Shown: positions 1 to 5,524 of the stretch, piece after piece
Numbering within the stretch: position 1 is the stretch's first letter
How the letters are laid out: each line of letters begins with the position of its first letter
Source of the DNA: DASVNK01 sp964478815
GTDB taxonomy: Bacteria; Verrucomicrobiota; Verrucomicrobiia; Limisphaerales; SXQI01
DNA: 6,913 bases
NCBI GenBank assembly: GCA_964478815.1
Contig: CAYZKY010000237.1
Location: 1 to 6,913, forward strand
Reading direction: 5' to 3'
Position numbers and translations under genes: made by a program
Notes under the pieces: model-generated
Database searches by the model: none
What the model was told of the DNA's origin: nothing
The model's input: only the letters and a program-made list of their open reading frames with translations

Positions 1-54
1 TGTCCGATCCGGACCGCTCAGAAGACTCGGAAAAAATTAGATGCGTTGGCCCTG

Positions 55-72
55 GGAGAATCAGGAGAATCA
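55..72. repeat. Perfect 9-bp tandem duplication (GGAGAATCA x2)
   Basis: GGAGAATCA occurs at 55-63 and again immediately at 64-72. The sequence is directly visible. It may be a simple replication-slippage duplication, and no function is implied. Confidence 0.7.
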
Positions 73-150
73 GGCAGGGCAAACACGCTTGAAATTCTCG
101 GGAAAGCCCCTGCCTTCGCGTCGGATCACTTTCCCTGGCACCCCGTCCCC

Positions 151-252
151 TGACACATCGTGACACGCGAGTGACACGCATTCTGACACGTAATAACACG
201 AGAATAACACGTTTTGACACAAGAATGACACGAAATGACACGCTTTTGACAC
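151..252 (+). repeat. Helically phased array of ten TGACAC/TAACAC units
   Basis: Ten hexamers TGACAC (eight copies) or TAACAC (two copies) start at 151, 161, 172, 184, 194, 205, 215, 226, 236 and 247. Steps are 10, 11, 12, 10, 11, 10, 11, 10 and 11, a mean of about 10.7 bp, close to one turn of B-DNA. The spacers differ in sequence (for example ATCG, GCGAG, GCATTC, GTAA, AAGAA, GCTTT), so the hexamer and its spacing are kept, not a longer unit. After 252 the pattern decays into TAACC/TAACT units at 258, 273, 287 and 297. All units point the same way on the + strand, towards the 3' end of the leftward permease gene. The layout suggests a cooperative protein-binding array on one DNA face; that is inference. 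I do not recognise it as a named element. Confidence 0.9.
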
Positions 253-362
253 ACGAATAACCAGGCTAAAAATAACCGCAAGTAATTAACCCTGAATAAC
301 TTACAACATAAAACACCCTCGAAACCCTCTCACCGGCTGACACACCACCCTTCTACCCCTCA

Positions 363-383
363 AGCCCTTGGTCTAGCAGGGCT
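363..383 (-). terminator. Hairpin just past the permease stop codon, possible weak terminator
   Basis: AGCCCT (363-368) and AGGGCT (378-383) form a perfect 6-bp stem with a 9-nt loop, beginning 8 nt after the permease stop in the sense of that gene. There is no T-run after the stem, so it is not a typical intrinsic terminator. It may only protect or pause the transcript end. Confidence 0.25.
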
Positions 384-391
384 CCATTTGT

Positions 392-2044
392 TCAGGGAAG
401 CTGGGGCGAAAGAGGGGCGCGCTTGCGGCTGAACCAGCCGAAAACCCGAACCCACCACGCGGGAGCGTCGACCGCGTGATAGCGGTGAGCGGCGAATTTG
501 CGGAGGGAAGGCTCGAAGTATTTCCGGACGAGCCAGAGAGAGCGGACATTAAGGCCGAAGGCGAGGAGGAAGTAAATGGCCGCGCAATATTCCATGTTGG
601 GCTGAAAGGACCAGGAGAACTGCCAGGTCAGGTACCCCAGGAAGCCGAGACCAAGCCCCACGATCAAGCCCGGGAGCATGACCACCTGTAACAGCGCCGT
701 CTGCGGGGCATGGCGCGGCTGCTTGACCCGGGTGACACACCACGGGGCGATATGGGCCAGCGTATAGAGATCGAACGCGTGCAGAAGGATGACGAGCCCA
801 CCCAGGATAAATCCCTTCGGTGTCCCCCCCATGAACGCGAGCAGCAGCCCCAAGGCCAGGACCTGCATGCCGAGGATGGCCAGGTACGGCCAGCGGTTCT
901 GCCGGACAATCGCCCGCAATTGGCCATACAAAATCTCCCGGGCGGAAAGCGGCGTGCTGAGCATGAGTTCGAGGGTGCCTTGCTCGGCCTCATCGATCAG
1001 CGGGTTGGCGGCCGCGGCGGAGATGCCGATCTTTTGCATGAAAGTCAGCGCCGCGGCGCAGGCGGCCAGGGTTCCCACCGCGCCGCCGCCCGGAACGGCG
1101 GCGGCCACGATCCAGGCGGCGCCACCCAGAAACATGGCGGTGATAAGGATGTTCGCGACGACTTTCCAGCGGTCCCGCGCGCAGAGCCAGTAGAAGGGAC
1201 CATGTTCCAGCAGTCGGGTGCGTAGGGCGGCCCGCACCTCGGGGCGTCCATACCAATGCTGCCGCCAGCGGGCACGCCAGGTTTTCTCGCCGCGCTCCGC
1301 TTTATCCTGCCAGCGGCGCGGGACGAAGTACCAGGCGCCGAGCAGGAAGAGACTGCCGAGCACGAGCGTTCCCACGAGGGAAACCATCATCTCGGCCGGG
1401 GCGGCGCCCGGCCCGTAGGCGAACGGCGGGCAGATTAGCAAAAGCGCCTGCCAGGTCCAGGAAGGATACCCCTTGGCGCGGAGGTATTCGAGAACGATAC
1501 GGGGCAAGATCCAGTAGGCAATGGCGATCCAGGAGGCATGGCCCGCGACACGCTTGCGATCCCGACCGAGGGAGGAGACGAAAAGTCCGGCCGCGGTGGA
1601 GAAGTAGAGCGTGCCGAGCGTGGCGGCGAAGAGGGTGATGAGATCCTTGCCCTGCACCCCGCCCGCGACGAACACGAGGCTGAGCAGCGGAAAAGCCGTG
1701 ATGGCCACGTAAACCAGGGGGAGGCCATTCGCGACGAGCTTGCCGATGACGACATCGCCGCTCTTCAACGGGGTGAGGAAAAGCAGGCCGAGGGTGCCTT
1801 CGCGCTTTTCGACGCTGATGGCATCCGCGGTGGACTGGCTGCCGCCGAAGAGGCTGAGCATCAGCAGAATCGAGCCGAAGATGGGAAACATCTGGCCGGC
1901 CGGGATCAGCCCGCCAAAATGATAAACGGCGGCGAAAATGCCGCCCCAACAGAGGAGAAAAACGCTGACGAAGATCCGGCTGCGATGCAGGCCCTTGGAC
2001 CGAGCCTGCACCAACAGCTCCCGGTAAGCGATCGGCGAGAGCAT
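392..2044 (-). CDS. ABC-2-type transporter permease, internally duplicated
   Basis: A 550-residue integral membrane protein that resembles permease subunits of ABC-2-type transporters, which would sit in the inner membrane and export an unknown substrate using a separate ATPase. About 12 hydrophobic segments are visible, roughly six per half (for example near residues 23-44, 105-129, 133-158, 219-241, 295-317, 385-405, 411-432 and 449-474). A charged stretch at about 242-294 separates the halves. Each half has the family-like cytoplasmic motif with GTL, TPL and a trailing G-x-L: residues 79-103 (EKREGTLGLLFLTPL) and 351-376 (DEAEQGTLELMLSTPL). This indicates a fused duplication. The start is the first ATG, 12 nt after the ridA stop, without a clear Shine-Dalgarno site. 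The two genes probably share a transcript. No ATP-binding subunit is encoded on either side within the window. Substrate unknown. Confidence 0.85.
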   Translation of the reverse strand: MLSPIAYRELLVQARSKGLHRSRIFVSVFLLCWGGIFAAVYHFGGLIPAGQMFPIFGSILLMLSLFGGSQSTADAISVEKREGTLGLLFLTPLKSGDVVIGKLVANGLPLVYVAITAFPLLSLVFVAGGVQGKDLITLFAATLGTLYFSTAAGLFVSSLGRDRKRVAGHASWIAIAYWILPRIVLEYLRAKGYPSWTWQALLLICPPFAYGPGAAPAEMMVSLVGTLVLGSLFLLGAWYFVPRRWQDKAERGEKTWRARWRQHWYGRPEVRAALRTRLLEHGPFYWLCARDRWKVVANILITAMFLGGAAWIVAAAVPGGGAVGTLAACAAALTFMQKIGISAAAANPLIDEAEQGTLELMLSTPLSAREILYGQLRAIVRQNRWPYLAILGMQVLALGLLLAFMGGTPKGFILGGLVILLHAFDLYTLAHIAPWCVTRVKQPRHAPQTALLQVVMLPGLIVGLGLGFLGYLTWQFSWSFQPNMEYCAAIYFLLAFGLNVRSLWLVRKYFEPSLRKFAAHRYHAVDAPAWWVRVFGWFSRKRAPLSPQLP

Positions 2045-2056
2045 CCGGGGACGCGG

Positions 2057-2452
2057 TTAACGGCTCGCGGCGTCGGAATAGCAGGCGACGACCTCGATCT
2101 CGATGCGGACGCCGCGGGGGAGCGCGCTGACCTGAACGGTGGAACGGGCCGGAGGATTCTTCGAGAAGAACTCGCCGTACACTTCGTTCATGGCGGCGAA
2201 TTCGCCGAGATCGACCATGAAAACAGTGACCTTGACGACGCGGTCGGTCGCGAGGCCCTGATCCTGAAGAATGATGGCGATATTGCGGAGGACCTGGCGG
2301 GTCTGCTCGCGGATGCCGCCCTCGACGACTTTGCCGGATTCATCGATGGGAATCTGGCCGGAGCAGTAGAGGAAATCGCCGGCGCGGACGCCGTGGCTGT
2401 ACGGGCCGAGGGGTTTGGGGGCGTGGGCAGGCTGGACGATGCGCAATTCCAT
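2057..2452 (-). CDS. RidA family reactive enamine/imine deaminase
   Basis: A 131-residue protein of normal RidA (YjgF/YER057c/UK114) length. The family forms cytosolic trimers that hydrolyse reactive enamine/imine intermediates such as 2-aminoacrylate, made by PLP enzymes, to keto acids and ammonia. Visible hallmarks: GPYSHGV near residue 16 with the conserved Tyr18, CSGQIP at 30-35, and the C-terminal signature at 101-123, including PARSTVQVSALP with the key arginine Arg103 and EIE at 118-120. The reading frame stays open upstream for another 400 bases, but the ATG at 2452 places the family N-terminus exactly and the longer extension has no family resemblance. No Shine-Dalgarno site precedes it, and a candidate promoter ends 8 nt upstream, so the mRNA may be leaderless. 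It is the first gene of a likely two-gene unit with the permease. Confidence 0.93.
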   Translation of the reverse strand: MELRIVQPAHAPKPLGPYSHGVRAGDFLYCSGQIPIDESGKVVEGGIREQTRQVLRNIAIILQDQGLATDRVVKVTVFMVDLGEFAAMNEVYGEFFSKNPPARSTVQVSALPRGVRIEIEVVACYSDAASR

Positions 2453-2460
2453 GAGCGAAT

Positions 2461-2489
2461 GGTCTAAGCTGCGGCGGCGGAGTTGGCAA
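2461..2489 (-). promoter_or_regulatory. Candidate ridA promoter
   Basis: On the minus strand TTGCCA (2489-2484, five of six matches to TTGACA) is followed after 17 nt by TAGACC (2466-2461, a weak -10 box). The -10 box ends 8 nt before the ridA ATG, which would start transcription at or next to the start codon. This is a sequence match only. Confidence 0.3.
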
Positions 2490-2512
2490 GGCCGTCGTTG
2501 GCATCGTTGGCA
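2482..2512 (-). promoter_or_regulatory. Three direct TGCCAAC copies over the ridA -35 region, possible operator
   Basis: On the minus strand TGCCAAC occurs at 2512-2506, 2503-2497 and 2488-2482. The first two belong to a perfect 9-bp tandem duplication (+ strand TCGTTGGCA, 2495-2503 and 2504-2512), and the third overlaps the candidate -35 box. Direct repeats in this place could be regulator sites, but the duplication alone might also be slippage. Confidence 0.3.
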
Positions 2513-2711
2513 GTCGAGGCGGCGGGAAGCCGGATGGGGAGCAGCGAACGACCCGAACAGGACGGGCGGGAGGGGTGGGGAGGAAGCGATTCTCGCAGAG
2601 GCGCGCGGGTGCGTTCGCAGATCTGCCGTGACGAAGTCCGAGGAGGGTTCGGAGATTTTCCAGAGGGGCGCGAGCGGAAGCGACGGGCAGGCGCGGGGAA
2701 GAGGGGCCGAA

Positions 2712-2754
2712 GTCATCGGCGAGGGTGCCGATGACGGCACGCGAGGGCGCGTGC
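2712..2754. repeat. Twin-hairpin REP-like palindromic element, copy 1
   Basis: First hairpin: arms GTCATCGGCG (2712-2721) and TGCCGATGAC (2726-2735), loop AGGG, all paired with one G-T wobble at the loop. Then a single G (2736). Second hairpin: arms GCACGCG (2737-2743) and CGCGTGC (2748-2754), loop AGGG, followed by GCTCCC. The element at 5393-5436 has the same plan with different stem sequences. The layout resembles REP-type or other palindromic intergenic elements, and family assignment is inference. Confidence 0.75.
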
Positions 2755-2813
2755 GCTCCCTGGGAAGGGGCGGGCGGCCGCCACTTCCGATGACACCCTT
2801 ACCAGAAGGACCG

Positions 2814-2842
2814 TTGAAGGTTTTGCGACGGTGCCGCATAGT
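2814..2842 (+). promoter_or_regulatory. Candidate promoter of the HEAT-repeat gene
   Basis: TTGAAG (2814-2819) and CATAGT (2837-2842) are separated by 17 nt, each matching four of six positions of the sigma-70-type consensus. The predicted transcript would begin near 2849 and have a leader of about 30 nt. It is the best match I found by eye in this GC-rich region. Confidence 0.3.
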
Positions 2843-2880
2843 TCGGGTGTGAACGCCCACCGCCGCCGCGGATTTGGAGC

Positions 2881-4248
2881 ATGGCCCGGGGAATGAGCAA
2901 GCCGGAACGGATCGCCATCGGCCTCGGGCTCGCGTTGCTCCTGCTGGCGGCGAATCTGTTCATCCGCCGGGCGCCCGATCCTTCCTTCGCCGGACAGCCG
3001 GCCAGCGCCTGGGCGGAGGACCTGGCGAGCCCCGATTACGCCACCCGCCAACACGCGGAGCGGGCCTTCGAACAGCTTGGCGCGGCGGGTGTTCCACAGC
3101 TCTGCGCGATGCTGCGGCGGCAAAATTCCGCTTGGGAGCCTTACCTTGGCCGGGCCCGGCGCTGGTTGCCCAAGATCGCTGTCCCCGTGCAGGACGCTGC
3201 GGCCATCCGCCGGCGCGGCGCGGAAACGCTGGCTGCCCTCGGCCCGGCCGCCGCCGAAGCGATCCCTGAATTGGTCAAGGCGCTCTCGGACGAAACTCTC
3301 GCCTCGGAAGCTGAACGGGCCCTGGCCCGGATTGGCCGATTCTCGCATCCGGCGTTGCGGCAGGCGGTTCGAACCGGCAAAGGCCCGGCGATCCGGGCGC
3401 GCGCCGCGAAATTGCTGCGGGAGATCCCACCGTGGACTTCGGCCGGCGTCGAAGCCCTCGTCGGTGCGACTCGCGATGCCCATCCGGATGTCCGGGCCGC
3501 CAGCGCCGCGGCCCTGGGCGCGGCCCCGCCCAACTTTCTGCAAATCAGCCCGGCGTTGCTCGCCCTGCTGGCCGATCCCGAACCGACCGTGCGGGCGCGG
3601 GCGGTTCAGGGGCTCGGGGGACGGGGCGGCTCGGAACCGCCGATTCGCCAGGCCATTACGGCCCGCCTTGAGGACGCAGCGCCCATCGTCCGACTCGAAG
3701 CGGCGCGGGCCTCGTGGGCGCTGACCCGCGACGCGGCACCGGTCATCCCTGTGCTGAGCCAGTTGCTCGAGTCGGAGCATGGCTGGGAAGCGGCTTACCT
3801 TTTGGGCCGGATGCGGGGCGAGGCCGCCGAGGCCATCCCCTGCCTCATCCGTGCGCTGCGCCGCGAACGGGTGCCCCGCCCTTTCCGCACGCCGCCGAGC
3901 AGCGTCTTCGCCTTGGGGCAGATCGGGCTGCCCGCCGTGCCGGCGCTGAAGGAAATCCTGAGCGATCCGGACCCCGCCACCCGCCTGGGCGCCGCGATGG
4001 CCATCGGCTTTATCGGGGCGGACGCGCGGCCGCACGCGGCCTCCCTCTTTCCGCTGCTGAGCGATCCCAATGCTGAAGTCCGCCACAACACGGCGCTGGC
4101 GCTCGGCTTGATCGGCACGGAAGCGCCCGAAGTGATCGCGGGCCTGGCCGGCTGCCTGGGCGCTGAGGACATTTACATGCGGTCGACCGCCGCCCGGCTT
4201 CTTCAAGCGCTGGCTCCCGAAGGAACGTGGGTCGTCCAGCCGGAGTAA
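2881..4248 (+). CDS. Membrane-anchored HEAT-repeat protein
   Basis: A 455-residue protein with one N-terminal hydrophobic segment (about residues 11-28), preceded by Lys/Arg and followed by Arg-Arg, fitting an uncleaved signal anchor or signal peptide. The rest would then lie outside the cytoplasmic membrane. From about residue 38 it is built of helical HEAT/PBS-lyase-like repeats. Clear units lie near 40-80, 110-152, 186-215, 220-246, 255-283, 285-312, 315-350, 352-380, 384-413 and 416-446, with recurring patterns such as LLSDPNAEVRHNTALALGLIG (split here by helices near 392-412). HEAT solenoids bind proteins, and no catalytic motif is visible. The partner is unknown. The start is uncertain: ATG 2881 has GGAG only 1 nt upstream, while ATG 2893 (residue 5) has the same GGAG 13 nt upstream. 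Its 3' end converges on the dehydrogenase gene with a 13-nt gap. Confidence 0.88.
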   Translation: MARGMSKPERIAIGLGLALLLLAANLFIRRAPDPSFAGQPASAWAEDLASPDYATRQHAERAFEQLGAAGVPQLCAMLRRQNSAWEPYLGRARRWLPKIAVPVQDAAAIRRRGAETLAALGPAAAEAIPELVKALSDETLASEAERALARIGRFSHPALRQAVRTGKGPAIRARAAKLLREIPPWTSAGVEALVGATRDAHPDVRAASAAALGAAPPNFLQISPALLALLADPEPTVRARAVQGLGGRGGSEPPIRQAITARLEDAAPIVRLEAARASWALTRDAAPVIPVLSQLLESEHGWEAAYLLGRMRGEAAEAIPCLIRALRRERVPRPFRTPPSSVFALGQIGLPAVPALKEILSDPDPATRLGAAMAIGFIGADARPHAASLFPLLSDPNAEVRHNTALALGLIGTEAPEVIAGLAGCLGAEDIYMRSTAARLLQALAPEGTWVVQPE

Positions 4249-4261
4249 CGATGGCGCAGCG

Positions 4262-5308
4262 TCACGGCCGCACCAGCACCTTGCCCAAGACGGCCCGATT
4301 GCGGAGCGCCGCCAGCGCTTCCGGGGCGCGGGCGAGCGGGAAGGTTTCGTGGATCACCGGCCGCAGCCGCCCTGCCGCGGCCCATTCGAGGGTGCGGGCA
4401 ATATCCTGGCGCGTCCGGCCGTAGCTGCCGATGACTTGCTGCTGCTTGACGAAGAACGGCCACAGGTTCATCTGCACCATCCGGCCGGCGGTGGCCCCGC
4501 AGGTGACAATCCGCCCGCCGCGCGCCAGGCAGGCCAGGCATTGCTGAAAGACCTCGCCGCCGACGTGTTCGACGATCACGTCGACACCGCGCTTCTGGGT
4601 GATCCGGCGGACTTCTTCCGGCCAGTTACTGGCGCGGGAATCGACGACGGCATCCGCGCCGAGACACTGGGCGAACTCTCGTTTCGCTTCGGTGGAGCCG
4701 GTGGCGATGACTCGGGCACCCAGTTGCTTGGCAATCTGGATGGCATAGGTGCCCACGCCGCTGGCGCCTGCCATCACCAGCACCCACTCGGACGAGCGGG
4801 TCTGGGTGCGATCGGTAAGCATGTGCATGGCGGTGCTCCCGGCCAGGGTCAGGGCGGCCGAGCAGGCGTCGTCCAGGCCGTCAGGAATTCGCACCAGCGC
4901 CTGCGCGGGGACGATGACTTCTTCGGCGAAGCCCCCATCGAGATCCACGCCGAGGAGGCGGCCCTTGAGGCAGATCGATTCGTCGCCCCGCAGGCAGTAT
5001 TCGCAGGTGCCGCAGAAGAGATTGGACTGCACGGCGACGCGGTCGCCCGGCTGCCAGCCGGTGACGTCCGGCGCGACTTCGAGAATCTTCCCGGCGATCT
5101 CGCCGCCGAGAATTCGCGGGAGAGCAAGCGGCACCGGCAGGGTGCCTTCTTCGGCCCAGAGATCGAGGCGGTTCACGCCGCAGGCGGTGACCCGCACCCG
5201 CGCTTCGCCTGGCCCGAGGTTTGGGCTGGGCAACTCGCGGCGCTCGAACCGGCCGGGCACCCCGTGCTCCATCAACTGAACGGCTTGCATGCCAGTAGTC
5301 AACGCCAT
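4262..5308 (-). CDS. Zinc-type medium-chain dehydrogenase/reductase (alcohol dehydrogenase-like, quinone oxidoreductase-like)
   Basis: A 348-residue MDR-superfamily oxidoreductase, expected to be cytosolic and NAD(P)-dependent. The GroES-like N-terminal domain covers about residues 8-135 and the Rossmann domain about 150-290, with the nucleotide loop GASGVG at 181-186. The structural zinc lobe is intact: Cys99, Cys102, Cys105 and Cys113. At the catalytic zinc site Cys43 is kept, but the usual GHE histidine is Gly69 (GGE) and the third ligand region reads LAGSTA (155-160), without Cys or Asp. A zinc-independent reductase or quinone-oxidoreductase-type activity is therefore plausible. Relatives with GSDGAG at this site exist in the family, so the loss is not a defect as such. 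Family alignment favours the second ATG at 5290 (MQAVQLMEHG); the first is at 5308, and neither has a clear ribosome site. Substrate unknown. Confidence 0.88.
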   Translation of the reverse strand: MALTTGMQAVQLMEHGVPGRFERRELPSPNLGPGEARVRVTACGVNRLDLWAEEGTLPVPLALPRILGGEIAGKILEVAPDVTGWQPGDRVAVQSNLFCGTCEYCLRGDESICLKGRLLGVDLDGGFAEEVIVPAQALVRIPDGLDDACSAALTLAGSTAMHMLTDRTQTRSSEWVLVMAGASGVGTYAIQIAKQLGARVIATGSTEAKREFAQCLGADAVVDSRASNWPEEVRRITQKRGVDVIVEHVGGEVFQQCLACLARGGRIVTCGATAGRMVQMNLWPFFVKQQQVIGSYGRTRQDIARTLEWAAAGRLRPVIHETFPLARAPEALAALRNRAVLGKVLVRP

Positions 5309-5392
5309 GCGAGCCGGAAATTCAATCGCCCCGTGATGCAGCAGGGGGAACGCATTTACAGTTCGCGGAAGGCAGGGCTCCTGGAGCGCGGT

Positions 5393-5436
5393 CGTTCGGG
5401 CGAGGCGCCCGAACGGGACAGGCGAGGGCGCCTGTC
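5393..5436. repeat. Twin-hairpin REP-like palindromic element, copy 2
   Basis: First hairpin: arms CGTTCGGGCG (5393-5402) and CGCCCGAACG (5406-5415), a perfect 10-bp stem with loop AGG. One G (5416) follows. Second hairpin: arms GACAGGCG (5417-5424) and CGCCTGTC (5429-5436), a perfect 8-bp stem with loop AGGG, followed by GCTACCC. Order, one-base G linker, loops and 3' flank match copy 1 (2712-2754) although the stem sequences differ. Both copies sit in divergent upstream regions, with AGG(G) loops on the same strand. Confidence 0.8.
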
Positions 5437-5489
5437 GCTACCCAGAAGAGGGCATGATTCGCCGAATTTGGAGGCGTTGCCCGGGATGC

Positions 5490-5518
5490 TGGATTAAGCC
5501 GGGCGGACGGGCTACAAC
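5490..5518 (+). promoter_or_regulatory. Candidate amidohydrolase promoter
   Basis: TACAAC (5513-5518) is a plausible -10 box only 6 nt before the ATG at 5525. A weak TGGATT (5490-5495) stands 17 nt upstream of it. Transcription would start at about the start codon, giving a leaderless mRNA, in keeping with the absent Shine-Dalgarno site. Confidence 0.25.
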
Positions 5519-5524
5519 TTCGGC

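Larger units (their letters stand above)
1..391. other. Gene-free region left of the permease gene, dominated by a phased repeat array
   Basis: I see no credible coding region here; the short open frames that cross it are created by the repeats. Contents in order: a perfect 9-bp tandem duplication (55-72); a 7-bp inverted repeat GGGAAAG (100-106) and CTTTCCC (129-135); the TGACAC array (151-252); a degenerating AT-rich tail with TAACC-type units up to about 300; an isolated TGACAC at 338; and a hairpin just past the permease stop codon (363-383). The AT-rich composition of about 180-320 contrasts sharply with the GC-rich genes. Confidence 0.75.
2453..2880. other. Divergent intergenic region between ridA and the HEAT-repeat gene
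   Basis: These 428 bases hold no gene I can support. The open frames across them reflect high GC and a lack of stop codons. They contain the candidate ridA promoter with TGCCAAC repeats (2461-2512), a 10-bp palindrome GCAGATCTGC (2617-2626), the twin hairpin (2712-2754) and a candidate rightward promoter (2814-2842). A single TGACAC at 2791 is isolated. Confidence 0.7.
5309..5524. other. Divergent intergenic region between the dehydrogenase and amidohydrolase genes
   Basis: These 216 bases contain no gene I can support. They hold the second twin-hairpin element (5393-5436) and a candidate rightward promoter (5490-5518). I found no convincing promoter for the leftward dehydrogenase gene. Confidence 0.7.

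Noticed and set aside
100..135. GGGAAAG/CTTTCCC inverted repeat as a counterpart of the palindrome beside array 2
   Set aside because: It is only 7 bp with a 22-nt centre, and it lies on the opposite side of its array relative to unit orientation, so the parallel is weak.
70..252. A 60-codon leftward open frame
   Set aside because: It is produced by the repeated TGACAC array (Val/Ser/Cys-rich translation) and resembles no protein family.
151..300. CRISPR array
   Set aside because: Units are 6 nt with 4-6-nt spacers, far too short for CRISPR repeats and spacers, and no cas genes are present.
2617..2626. GCAGATCTGC palindrome as an operator
   Set aside because: A single 10-bp palindrome in 428 bases may be chance, and it is not placed over a recognisable promoter.
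2453..2860. Extended N-terminus for the RidA protein
   Set aside because: The frame is open only because of high GC; the RidA fold begins at the ATG at 2452, and the extension is Pro/Arg/Ser-rich and crosses the twin hairpin.
2713..4206. A 497-codon leftward open frame opposite the HEAT-repeat gene
   Set aside because: Arg/Gly/Ala/Pro-rich shadow of a GC-rich gene; the + strand frame has clear HEAT repeats and a hydrophobic anchor.
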